From positions 23,387,953 to 23,451,952 of the forward strand of contig NC_088307.1 of NCBI RefSeq assembly GCF_032854445.1: DNA of 64,000 nucleotides. Reading direction: 5' to 3'. This DNA comes from Liolophura sinensis (lineage: Eukaryota > Mollusca > Polyplacophora > Chitonida > Chitonidae). The translations under genes and the position numbers were made by a program. A model generated the notes under the pieces. The model worked only from the letters and a program-made list of their open reading frames with translations, did not search any database and had not been told where the DNA came from. Positions 39,301-52,770 of this stretch are shown in pieces (position 1 is the stretch's first letter; each line of letters begins with the position of its first letter).

Positions 39301-42300
39301 GTGAATTCTTAAATAAGGATACTTCAGATGATTTTTGTTTTTTACATTTAACTAATTTGTTGTTATAACCCCAAAAATGCCATTGGCCGGAATTGTTCTT
39401 CTTCAGGAAGCAATCAGAATCATAATTTTACTGATTGATTCGTTGTAGTAGTTTTTCTCATGCATATTGTGGCGATGGTTGTAAATACTGGGATGTTATT
39501 CTGTCAGATATGCGGGACTCTGTCACATGATATATCACGAAATGCTACAAAACTGCAGTATAATGAAACCACCATTATCATTAAACAATGTATTTGTAGA
39601 TCCGCGAAAGGTCACCTCCGCAGTTTAACCATGCATGCAAGAAAGCACTGGGTGTCTTGGATCGGTGCAGGGGGATATTGAGCTGTTTATATAAACTGAG
39701 AAAGTGGAGGGGAGAAAGAGAGACCAAAAAAAGAAGTCCAAACTAACGGTAAGCGAAAAAAGAAGGAATGGAGTAACGGAAGAGCCCGATCGATTCTCTT
39801 AGACTACAATTTCGACTTTGAATTTGTCCCTTTTTTCTTCGACAATTGCAGGAATTACCCGAAACTCACGTGGCCTTTTATAATAGGCACAAGGGTTTTC
39901 CACGCTCCGTTACAAGATCCACCAAGTTCTTTTGTTCCTATAGAACAATGCTGCACAAATATCCGTGCCGGTGGCGAAGTTAGAGCTCTATGCCTTACCG
40001 GTAGTACGGTGAAATCGTAATGATTTCTGTGACATGACATTGTCTTGCTTTCTTGGGCGCACATGGCGATTGCCCCGACGGTCACAGGCCGTTGGTGCTT
40101 CTGGAATAGCTGTAGAGAAACCCTTCTCAAGAACATTACCTTCTCCAACCCCACCCGCATCACCCTTACCCTCCCCATGCACCACCCAGCATTCTCCTAT
40201 ACACACAAATATCAACTCTGCTCTTCGCAGTATATACGAAGTGAGATTAACGTGCTCGCGCAGATATAAACGCTCACATGATGCATGTATTGGCTAATAC
40301 TTGCGCACATTATACCAAATTGTATTTTAACCAAATCTATTTATGTCATGTAATTATATTACAAATATAAGAAAAAATGACAAAATAAATTCCAGACCCT
40401 GCGTATTCTAATGTGTTGGATGACAGGCAAATTATATGTTATCCTTTGTCAATGTTATAGCAACCTTGCACCGAGCTAGCGATATCGCAACAAAGTCATA
40501 TAAACGTAAGAGCAGTTAATAGATATACTCCAGCAAACTGACGACCCAGTTACTTCGCTGTTCCGTCAGCCTCCCTCTAGACTTTTTCGCGCAATCCACC
40601 CATCCCCCAGAGCTGTAGATCGATACTCATACCGCCACTGTAAGACATGTACATATGTCAATTGACACTCGGGTAATTAATCCTTTTATTGATTAAATGA
40701 TCATTGATCGATTTGCAGATACAATCCGACGTTATTGTTCCGGGCATTACTAAATACGACCTCATATACACACTGACCTTTGACCATTCATGGAAACTCA
40801 CAATGATTAAAGCTTACCGTTGGTTTTGGAAAGGTAGGGGAACTACACATCTTTTTATGCACAGCAAGTGTAAAGCAGAGGGAAATTCGTTTACTTAGGA
40901 AAAGAAAGGGGATAGAAAACCCTGTTAAGTACTGTATATAATACACTTTATCTCAGGGGTCCGACTGCACAGGGATCCGATTGTAGAGGGGTCCGATTGT
41001 AGAGGGGTCCGTTTGAACAGGGGTCCGATTGAACAATGTCATTTCTGACATAAGTCAAACTTCACATACTATTTGAAACCCTGTTTTAGTGGTGGTGCGG
41101 GGGACGAGACTAGACATTGACAGTTTGACCACCTTAACAAATCTTACGACAATGGGTCGAAATTTTTTAACATCCAGTCTACCGAAAATCATGCCTTCTT
41201 TTTAGCTTATCATTATAGCTTGGACTTATTTTTTCTCTTTCTCTTCCCTTTTCTCTACGGCGATGTTTAAATTTTTATTCTCAAAGTCGGAATTAGCATT
41301 GCACTGCATTAATGACACGAAGCATTCATAGTGGCTGGCGTCTGGTATATGAATGTCTTAGTTCGACCTTAGGTATATCTATTATTTAACGAATAAAGTC
41401 CGGTGTTCAACTGATTGCAGAGTGGTTTATACAGATTCAGATAAAGAAGTGTCAAACGTGAGGGAAACCGTGGATTCCATGTTACCCACACCAAGCAACT
41501 TGCTAGGCCAGCAAGATGTTCTCCACAGCACTACGATTCTTACAGAACGCACGGCCCCTCTTCTCGCTGACATTAATCCTTCTCAAGCTGTTAATGACCA
41601 TCTAATTACAGCACTTAATCAATTAATGCTTGCTTTTTTTTTGTTTGACGGCAATAAAAATTGTTCGCGTAGAAGTTGACGTATTACGACAATGCAGTTT
41701 CCCCGCCTTATTATCTCAACACCGTATCATCACAATGTATGGAATTATCACCAGTCACCAGCGATCGACAATGTTATGATAACAACCATAATGCATTATA
41801 CGTCATGAGGGAAATCCTCTAATTAACAATATTTATGTGGAAAAGCTGTCAGGGCTCCGAATAATAAAGATTTACAACTCAATTAGTGGATTATGCCAGC
41901 TGCATTTAGCGTGGCAGATTTTCACAAAGCTGTATACTTTTATAATATAACATTTGTTTTTCATTTATTTATGCTTTCATTTCACTGGGGGGGGGGGGGG
42001 TTAACGATGCCCAAGAATATTTTACTTTAGGGATTTGCTAAATGATGGTCCCGTCTCTCCCGTTTTCTCCACCCATAAAGCTGATCACCCTTATACACAC
42101 AAGAAATATTCTCTGTAGAACAATCCATAGGGTTTATTGGCATATAATTTAAAACGTCACTATCATTCCCGAATCCATATATATATATATACCAAGCGTT
42201 ACATGGATGCCAGTGAACCATGTATTAACTCTCAACTCTTTTGAAAGGGTCTGGGAGGCAGTACACCGACGGACTATATAGCTGAACAAAAATCCGTTCA

Positions 42301-45300
42301 GATTTTGACAAGAGAAGGGTTTCACTTGGACCGGATTCAGATAAAGCTCTCGGCTAACTTTCTTCCGGAATGCGGGCTTATCTCACCGGATATCTCGGTC
42401 TGAGATAAGTCGACACTTTCATGGGCCGTGGAACCGTGGAGAAACAATCCGGGAAACTTTAAGATCGAAGAGAACGCCAGTACGACATTAATGCCCCTCG
42501 ACAAGCGGATCGAGCAAGGAGGGGTGAAGTGAAATGAGCACAGACAGGGGTCAAACAACTTAACGCCTGTACAAAGAGTGTTTGATAAGACACGGGGAAG
42601 AGATAGGGGTGTCGGAAGTCTGTTAGCACCGCTATCAGCCAGAAGGGAGGGGGAGAGAGTAGCTAGGGAGGGGGCACTGGCATGTGATCACGCTTACCAT
42701 TCTAAAGTCGTAACCTGTAAGACAACCGATCAAGGACTGGGAGATATTATACGAGTACATAAAATGGTTTTACGCACAATCGGGGCAGTTAAAGTAGGAA
42801 GGGCGCGTTTGGATATCCCTGTATAATGTTACCATAAAGAAATAGATATTTGGCTTTTAGGAATGTATACCAGACCAGAGAGAGACGGGATTTACAGCAT
42901 TTGTGCATGGTACAATGCTGAAATGCATTAAACTAAATGCGATTTTAAGCCAAGAGAAAGATAGTCGTGCCTATAGTTTATGCATTCTCCCGCATGGCAG
43001 AAGACATGAAATTCTTACACATTTACTTTCGGTTTCCAGTTGTCTATTGTCCATCGAGTCCCAAAACTGTGTAGTCCGTTGCTCAATCTTATAATGGCGA
43101 AGGCGATTTATGGGGCATCCGGTAACACAGTGCTCATATATAACCCGAAAACACTTGTGTCCCATTTTGTAGACCTGATGCCTAACTGAACGGTCAATCC
43201 TATGACATCAAACAGGGCCCCAAGGTCCATCGTATAGCTGTATGGTAGGTTGACACTTACATACTAATCTCAACTTTACAATACATTCGCACCATATGTG
43301 ATGAAAATCTTTAATTTAACTCTAGTAAATGCCGAAATAGGAACACTCGAACACAGCTTTTTTAGTTATCGATATTTTTACAGGCTGATTTGTAGCAAAA
43401 AGTCTAGCATGCTTTACAATAATAACGAAACTGTATGGTAAAGGGTTAATCATTTATGAAAACTAAAAACTTTTTCATTTTACATAGTTAAAAGTAATTG
43501 ATGCCCTTGTGGAACACGAAAACATTTTGTTATGTTTTCATGTTTTTGAGGTGTTTTTTTTTTCTGTAATCAAGAATTCGATTTCGTCCCTTATGTTGGT
43601 GAATATTCTTGGTTTAATTCGTCGTTCTCCGAGACTGAACTGGCCCATGAATGATTCACGCTCTGTGGCATACAACTCTTGCCTCACAGATTTTCTCTTT
43701 GCTTATTCTTCTCTGCGAAATCACCCTTTATGATGATATTCTTTCATCAGTTTAGCCTTATCCGATTTGACTCAGTGTCATGTCTGAGGACGTCACGTGT
43801 CTGGGACCGGTAGCGATCGACCCGGCCATGAAGGAGTGGTCCCAGGATGGACGGTCCGTGGTCCCTTTTCATTGATTGTGACAGACTATCGATGTTTTTA
43901 GCGCCTCTTATGGCAAGTTCTCGAGCTCTTAACTAAACACGAACCGGCGACCCGCAAATCCCTTATTTCAAGTGCATGTTAAATTTACGGTCAACCATCC
44001 CTCTCTGGAGAGGACAATCCAAATTAGCGCCATAGATTAAGCAACAATGGCCGCCAGCTCTTCCCATAATGCCATTTCAGATGAAGATTTGCGGGGCGTC
44101 GCTGCAAAGCTATATCCGCCGCCATCACAACACTAAAGCGTTTTCTTTTTGTGCGAGCAACCGTTAACCTCGCAAAATGAAACAAAGTGAGATGTCGTAT
44201 ACGGATGACAAAACTTTCATTGCTAAACAAATACCCAGCAACCAGGCATACAGAATGCCTTGAGGCGTCATGCAACAATCTTATATAAAGTCTATCTATA
44301 AGTCATTTGTTATAAGTAACGTTACCTGAAATATAGGCCAAGGTGAAGTTCGCATTTACGAGAACGACGTTTCTTTGTCAAGAACTGGAGTAGTCTCTTG
44401 ATGTGTCATTTAAAACCGTTAGAAATAGTGTGGATGCTGGTTTTCTGTTGATATCAACCATATTTATGATTCATTTCTGGCTGAAAAAGGATATAGTTTG
44501 TGACGGATTGTATTTGGTTTGGCCTAGTAGTTTTTGGGGTGTTACTGCCGAACTTAGCAGTTTTAGGAAACAGGAGATACATAAATGTAGGCTAACAGCT
44601 TATTTGAAAAAAAAAATGATAATGTTTCTTCGGTAGCATTAACAGAAAAAAAAATGATTAGAATTCACGCGTCATGACAACTTTAACACTGTTATAATAC
44701 AGATTTTTGCTGAAATGTGAAAGTTGTATCACCGTGGGAATTAAAACGAACGTTTATTGGTTTACATATTTTAAAATAATAAAAATTAAAAAAAATAATA
44801 AAAAAATAATTAAAATAATATCTAAACATAAAGCCCACGTGAAATACTACAGCACAGTGAGTCAACCCAGAACGACACCGACACTGTGATATTAGAATCT
44901 AGTTTCTTGTCAGTTTGCCTTATTACCTCCGTTTTATTCTAACTGTAAATACCTAAATAGTAACAATGTATACTCCGACCCACCACCCCACCACATCGCA
45001 GCACCATGGCTTAAACAGAAATAGGTTTTAAAATTCAGTTATGTCGTTGGCAATGTATTACGCGTCACTAGTCCAGAATTACTGAAAATACTGTGTTGTA
45101 GACATATTTCACAAACAATTACATGAAAACAATCATCGAAACTTACCCAGACTTGCGCAGTCGTCACCACCAGGCAACGAGTTCTTCCGCTTCCTGGGCC
45201 TGCCCTTCTGCACCGCGGCGACGCCATTATAAAAAGGAACATGTCCGCTCGTGAGTGATGGTGGCAGACTATGAAGGAATTCTCCTTGAAACAGAAGTTC

Positions 45301-48300
45301 GTAATGGGACCGGCAGTAAACTAAACTTTCCTTCATGCCAAAATGGTCCCCTGTCGTCAAAGTCTTGTTACACGAAGCACAGGTGAAACAGTTCAAATGG
45401 TAGACAAGCTCCTTGGCGCGCATGACAAGCTCGTTAGCCGATATTCCCAGGTGGCATCGGGCACAACGCTTCACCGCGAATCTTCTAGACAGAAAGAGAA
45501 AAAGGACAGAAAAACAACAATAAAGGGTTAGAACCATTAGATTTCAACTTTTACACGAAGTTTCTTTCGTGTTTCGAGACATGCCCAATACTATTCCACT
45601 TCAATATTTATTTATTTATTTGATTGGCGTTTTACGCCGTACTCAAGAATATTTCACTTATACCACGGCGGCCAGCATTATGGTGGGTGGACCTTGCAGC
45701 TAATTGATTTGTTTCTAACCTCACGGGGTGCATCTATTGTAAACGAAAAAACTCTTCACCGCAAATTGTCTTCAATACAGTTATGAAACTGAACCAGTTT
45801 ACTAGACGAGAAACCAGCGTAGAGAACTCTCGACCAATACTCTATCTGTAAGAAAAATTGACAAATGGCCTCACGGATGAGGGTTTTTGTGTACTGGGTA
45901 ATTCTTTTGTTAGCAAAACTGATAAGAAAAAGCGAAATATCGTCAAATGACTGATTAAAAGGGTTATCAGCTTCGGACCTTCATTATTAACCTAGCTAAG
46001 TGAACTTCCTTCTCAAGTCCATTTTGATTTATTTATTTGATTGGAATTTTACGCCTATGGTATTCCCCTATACCATGGTGGCCAGAACTATGGAAGGGTG
46101 GGGGGGGGGGGGGGGGTGGGGGCAGGGAGAGCTCGGAGAAACCCACGACCATCCGCATGTTGGTGTCAGACCTTCCAACGCATGACTGGAGAGGAAACTA
46201 TGCAGCACAAGAGCATTTTGACCATGTACTCCTGAGTTAGGTTTGAGTACCCCAATGTGCGCTTTCCGAGTATATTAGGCAAGTATTGTGATCCGTTTCT
46301 GTGTAACGCACATGAATTCTGATCAGTTTGCGAGTAAGGTGTTTGCATCTCCTTCTTAACACTTTGATGAATATAAGATTTAAGAATATTAATCTTCGTG
46401 TGAGTGGATTGTGATTCTTGTTTGAGAGATCTGCGTGTGAATTTTGATCGGCGTGAGCGTTTTGATACACGCGTGATTCACGTACATGGTCGGTCTAGCA
46501 CGAGATTGTAAACTAAGGTGCGAATGTTTTGATCTGCATGTGAGTTACGCATATCGTACACCTGGTCATCTCACACTGCCTCCTCGTGATCGTGTGTGTT
46601 GAAGAAGCCTCTATCGAGGAAGGCGGGAAAAGTTAAGAAATCGGACACCGGTGTGGTTGGTGTGAGCGTGCAAGTGAGAAGAAATGATACAGCGGGTGGT
46701 ATGAACGCCTGCATGGGTGAAGCGAGGCAGGCGTGCACAAGAACAGGTGTTTTGACATTGGGTCAGCCAGATCTCGCACCTAAATCGAAGGGTAATCTAC
46801 CACTTTTGTTGCATCACTACCGTTCATCAACGTTTTTTGTGCATAATGCGTAAGTAAACCGTTTCCAAAGCTATCATTGAGCATCAGTCCAGATACCGTT
46901 TTTATTGCCAATGGACAGTGGTCGTATCTGCAAAAACGTGTTGAATAAAGTTAGTTCCACCTGACTCAGACAAGGGGCATAATGCATGTGCGATATGTAT
47001 ATCCCTTACATTGATAAAATGTTAACATTGGGCTTGGACATTTTCGCATTGGGATATCAGAACGCCTACCATTGACCATACTGCCGGACTTGAATATTTT
47101 AATACTATATAAATAAGAGATATCTCCAACGGACGACATTTGTGTATATTGACATTGTCATAGTGTAAAGATGGTCGTCATGAAATTTCTATTCCTACCG
47201 CTGTGCTGACACACCTAAACAATTTCTGTTCATCAATTCGAGTTTAATGGTGACGAAAAGCAAAATCGCGTACTTTCTTCTCGTTATGTACGTTTTTGCC
47301 AGTATCCATAACTGGGAAGATCTGATAAATGTATAAAATATATATCCGAGAGCTTTTCCATCGGCAGTGCTGTCACATCTATGAATAAATGCACCAAGTA
47401 TTGCCCTTCAACTATAGCCGTCGAAACGGGCAATCGCATATGCCAGCCATCAAGCATATATTGCTGTTTATTAAAAACGTTCTAATGCATCTTATGACAT
47501 CAAAGAAATGAAAAAGAAGAAATGTGCAAATTGTACCCATCATTGTGCCGACATGTTCGTAAGCATCGGGAATATGTTACTAATAAATCAATAATCTTTC
47601 CCGAAATATAACAGACAAGGTTTTTTCGAAATTACATCTGATCTGTACGCATGCGATGAATATATAAACGCGTGATTTTGAAAGTTTCTGACAGATTTTA
47701 TAATTATAAGTAAGAGGGCTGCATCACTCTCCACCTTACCCTTTGAAGGCCAAATTTTAATTGTGTTCGATATTTATGTTTGTTGATGTATGCTGAAATG
47801 CTTAAATACCTTTACCTCTTGTAGCTTGTTGGAAGGACCTTGCAGCTAATTCATTTGTGTCTCACTCTTCACGCAAATTGACCAACATGCCGCTTATATT
47901 TTTGAAGAACTATGACATCACCAGAGGCATTAATTAAGAATTAAACATTATAAATTACAAATAAGCTTTCTAATTGCGTTTTCCTTGCAATAACATAGAC
48001 GTCCAAGACATCGATGTGTAGAGCTTTTAGTGTTACATGTCATTAACGAAAAGCAATTTTGATGGCGAGTATGACTTATTTTACAGAGGCGAATATAGGT
48101 GGTAGGTTACACGAACAGCCTATAAAATGCGTATTTCATGTGCTGTTTTTCTTTTTTACGTAATAATTGTTATGTAACTGCCTTTAGACTGCTCTTGAGC
48201 ACGAAAGTCGGAAATGCCCGAATCACAGCCAAGGGTTCTATAATGGTCACGGAAATGTCCGAATCACAGCCAAGGGTTCTATAATGGTCACGGAAATGCC

Positions 48301-49612
48301 CGAATCACAGCCAAGGGTTCTATAATGGTCATGGAAATATCCGAATCACAGCCAAAGGTTCTATCATGGACACGTTTTTTGTGGATTCAGAGGGTGCCTA
48401 AAGTTTTAATAGCGCTACTGTATAAACTGCTCAGAGTTGTACTACGGGCAACTGTATTGTTTGCTGTTCTATGAAGCGCGTAGGACCCCCTACAGCGTAT
48501 ATGCTTGACTTCACAAAACTAAGATCCTCTTTCGCCTATAATAGGCTTTATGACTTGGCAAAAAGGATGCTGGCGATGTGAAAGCTATCAGTTGGCATCG
48601 CAAATGAGGAAGGCCGATTTTCTTGGCTAATCCTTTTCACTGGTCCACATTTCTATTAAACGGGTCTGAGAGCTTTAAAACAGATTTATAATTCGCTCAA
48701 CAGCCCGGTGGTATCGACGTAAGGCTTTCCGATGCGAAAGAAGCAGTGCACCTAAAAACCCAACCGAGCGCACATCCTGAATGGCTGGCTTTCACTGAGC
48801 GCGATACGCGGGAAGGGCGTGCGCCTTTGAAACTCACTCGCCTTCCGAGGCGCATATTCTGCCCGCTGTGCACCGCTTGCGCCTTCACAGCGAACATGTA
48901 GTAAGGATGTGAACGCTTATAAAGTCATAGAAAGCTCGTTTCCTTGATGGGAATTAATTGTCGATGAAAGCTATGAGCAGGGACTTCCACGAAAGCAACA
49001 GAGTTTGAACCGGATTCCATATTTAGCCTGCATCTAGCTCTTTAGCAGGATGTCTTAATCGTTTTCCCCAGTCACTTGATAGCCCCGTGTCAGGTTTTCC
49101 AAACACAGTGTTTTAACCTCTGTAAATCGTCCAGAAAATTTGATCGACTGGGACCCCGGTACCAGTTTCCTTTACCATATATATATAGCTGTATAAATTT
49201 ATCCTTCGCCAAGCAATGTCACTCTAAAATTTTGACGTTATCTTTGAAATTAAGGCAGTCAACACGGCAATGTTTTGCGATGTGTGTTGACTTCTTTCAC
49301 TCATTTATACCGGCTCTCCCCGTTGACTTCCAAGGACATTAAGTGGCATATGCCCATTAATTGGCGTATGACCATTAATTGATGCGCGGGCGTTAATTGA
49401 CACACCGCCATTAATTCAGTTTAATGGTTGCACGTGTGAAAAAAAGGAAACTCACACGAACAAACAAATTAAACAGTCTAATTGCCAATAAATTACTCCC
49501 ACCGGACAAAATAAACATATTAAGAAGAACCCCGCGAAATAAATTTATTTTATAAGAACCAAGCCAAAGAAATTATTAACCTCTGTCAATATTTTATATT
49601 ACATAGATTACA

Positions 49613-49647
<35 letters not shown>

Positions 49648-52600
49648 CTATGAATCGTGTATTTTTCGTTTTTCGCATTACCAGAAAAATTTTCGCTGGT
49701 CAGGATCCAGGGAGCGGAGCGATGGATATGTCGTTTTGGGCTGAAGGAGTACGAAAGGTTTAAATATTCACGCTGAGTTATCAAACTTTTGAAATAAAGT
49801 TTTTAAGACTTTACCGGGGGGGGGGGGATTGTTACGGAAAAGGAAAGTTATCTATGCTACTCTACTGTAATTATGTAGATGGGATTAACAACATGGACAT
49901 GTGTTAAAATGTTTTCACAATTGTTTACAATATTTTCTTACATCCTGATTTCTGCACGGTCATTTCTTAATTTCTTAATTCAGTGATTTATTGATTGATT
50001 TGAATTGAATTTAAAGCCGTACCCCTATCATGTTCACGACGATAATGTTTTCAGTGGCGTATTTTTGCTTGTTTGTAGCACCTATGTAAGCCAATATGGC
50101 AGCATATGGTGTAAAATACTTAAAGCTGCTAAGCACAAATATATGCATTCAGCAGACATACAGGCCATATATAGTTCTGCGAGCTGCGAAGACGAGTTGT
50201 CTTAGAGAAATTCTTGAATTATGCTAGTCTGGTATACCAGACATGCCGGAAATTGCCGGAAATTAACAATATAAATGATTCATCGAATAAAGAAGTGAAG
50301 GGCGGACATATAGAGTGCTTGTCTCTGCCGGTCCCTCCGCTGGGGAGAGACGAGGAGAGTCCGCCGCCTGGAGAACGCAGGTGGTCCGGGGGCACTTATG
50401 AATTCCCCAGTTTCCTATCCGTGCCTTTCCTCAATCTCCGCCGAGCATTGTCCGCCCATGTCGTTGGGAGATGTTTGATAAATTCGAGGACAATGCGGCC
50501 GAAATTTTGGCTCCGTTCGCCTCTAACGGTGCAGCTGATGTTCTCGTTGAATGACCCGTGTTTTTGGACAAAGCTGGGTCCATTTCCAAACACATGTACA
50601 ACGCTAATTACGGCATATGTTCTTAGGACGTGTAAAAGGTGTATATGGTACAGCTTTTTAAACAACATATTGTGAAGAATAAATATTTAAAACTTTGTAT
50701 CAATTATCCCTTATACGTCAAGTAAATTAGATGTGGTATAAGATATAATTTTCTGAAATAAAATTGTTTTATTTTGCAATCACTCCGGAAAGGATTGCTT
50801 TCCTACGTTGCTTTTGATTTATTTATCGATTTTTATCGATGTGCCATACAATGAAAGCATTACACCTGTATGGAAAGTGCTAGTAAAGAACGTAAAGAAT
50901 CAAGTAACGAGACATATTCAGATAAATGAGAATGTGTGTAGTGTGGGTGTATATACAGGCCTATAGGGTAAATGAAACGAAAGATAACTTAAACTGCACT
51001 AAAACAGCTAAAAGTGACCTAAAACCAGCATTCAAATATGTTAAAAGTGATGACGATATCGTCAGTGCTTTTGTTGAGACGTTTTAAGTTGTTTTTTTTT
51101 TTTCAATTTTGGTTTACCGTGATATTATAAAGCACACGATAGCTTTCCTTGGAATTTGTCACACATGCACAGCATCTGTTTGCTTTGAATTTAAAGTACT
51201 ACACTGTCATGATTTTAAAATGCAACCATCCTCAACTAATAAGCCGAAGTATTAAGAAAACTGCACGGGTGCTTTTATTTTTTCTTGGAGCTATAAATTA
51301 AATAATTTAAAATAAATTCCATACCGTATGCGGAATCTTTTCTTGTTCACAATATACAGCTACCCAACCAATATCATAGTCCTCCACAAAATCTATCTGA
51401 TATGTTGTAATTTTCATTATTTTAACTGGGATGAGCCATAGCTTTGTTGTCTTTGTGTATAAATGAAATGCGCATGCGTCACAAGTTCTAACCGTACTTC
51501 TGGCATATTTTCTTTCCATTTCGTAAACAAACAAACTTACTTTTCAAAAAAACATATACAACTGAAAAAAATCAAGGTAGATAACTCACCTGTAATAATC
51601 GTCTTTGCAGTAGATGTTACCGTCTTTAGAAAAACAGGTGAGTTCCGATTCCAGCCTGAGTTTACATTCACAGCACCGCAGACATTGAACGTGCCACTGT
51701 TTGTCAACGGCCAATAGGTAGTAGCGGTCCAAAATCCGCTCCGCACACCCCGCACAGCGGCTAGGTTCCTCCGGGCAGTCCACTACGGTCATCGTCTGAA
51801 GGGACACGGAAAAATAGGGGACATGAACAGTGTGTATATACTTGTATGGGGTAGTATACAGAAATAATGTACACATTGTAAATACTGTACAAGGGAACAC
51901 TGAAAGTGCAAAAATTTTAAATATTGTATACAGTGTAATACACGGAAGTAATGTACACATACGTAATGTATGGATAATGAACAGAAATATATACAGTATG
52001 ATATAACGCTAACAAATAATGTACACATTGCAAATATTTATTTTATAACGCTCAGAAATAATGTACACATTGTAAGTGGTAGTGATGAGATTAAATATAC
52101 ACATTTTAAAGCTGGTGTCAGAAACAATATATAAATTGTGAAAATTGATCACAGAAGCGACCAGTAACATAGTACTCATTGTAGATATGGTATGTGATAA
52201 GATACGTGTCCTGCATTAATACAAATCCATAACGTGGCCATTTTAGGCATACACACAACAAAACCTGGATGAAGGAACATGCGTGCACCGAACTGATGAA
52301 GGTATTTATGGGGATGAATGCAAACAATTCAGACATTATTTGTGGTAATGCGCGGCAATAATGTAATTAATGGTTTTATGAATAGACATGATGAATGGGT
52401 AGTGTAAACAGGCATTGTCCAGCGCGACACCGGAGATATTATGCACACAAAATAAATATGGTCCTCACTGATGTATAGATAATTAATGCACATGCAGTGG
52501 GTTGTTATCTGTGAAAATGTGATGGGCTAATGTACACATTGCAGATAACTCACGCCCTTCTGTGAAAGACCATTATGTCAGTTTCTGCTGACAATGTCCA

Positions 52601-52680
52601 GAATGAAGTTTTATGTGTATTAGTGTGTTATGTATTGGTGTGCGCATTGTAGACAAAATCGGCATGGTGGTGATCAATAG

Positions 52681-52770
<90 letters not shown>

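Larger units (their letters stand above)
16412..45146 (-). other. Lhx2/9 intron 3 (28.7 kb)
   Basis: This large intron separates the LIM2 exon from the homeodomain exon (donor GTAAGT, acceptor TTGCAG). It holds the listed repeats plus several relatively GC-rich blocks without repeats, near 19600-19900, 22540-22830, 24970-25160, 31000-31230, 36000-36560 and 43780-44240, which are candidates for conserved regulatory elements. I found no convincing nested gene; the open frames are short and unrecognisable. Confidence 0.85.
45485..51589 (-). other. Lhx2/9 intron 2 (6.1 kb)
   Basis: This intron lies between the LIM1 and LIM2 exons (donor GTGAGT, acceptor TGTCTAG). It contains two family A copies, a 41-bp minisatellite, an 18-bp minisatellite with homeodomain cores, an (ATT)n run and a GC-rich block at 50290-50560. 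It holds no nested gene that I recognise. Confidence 0.9.
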
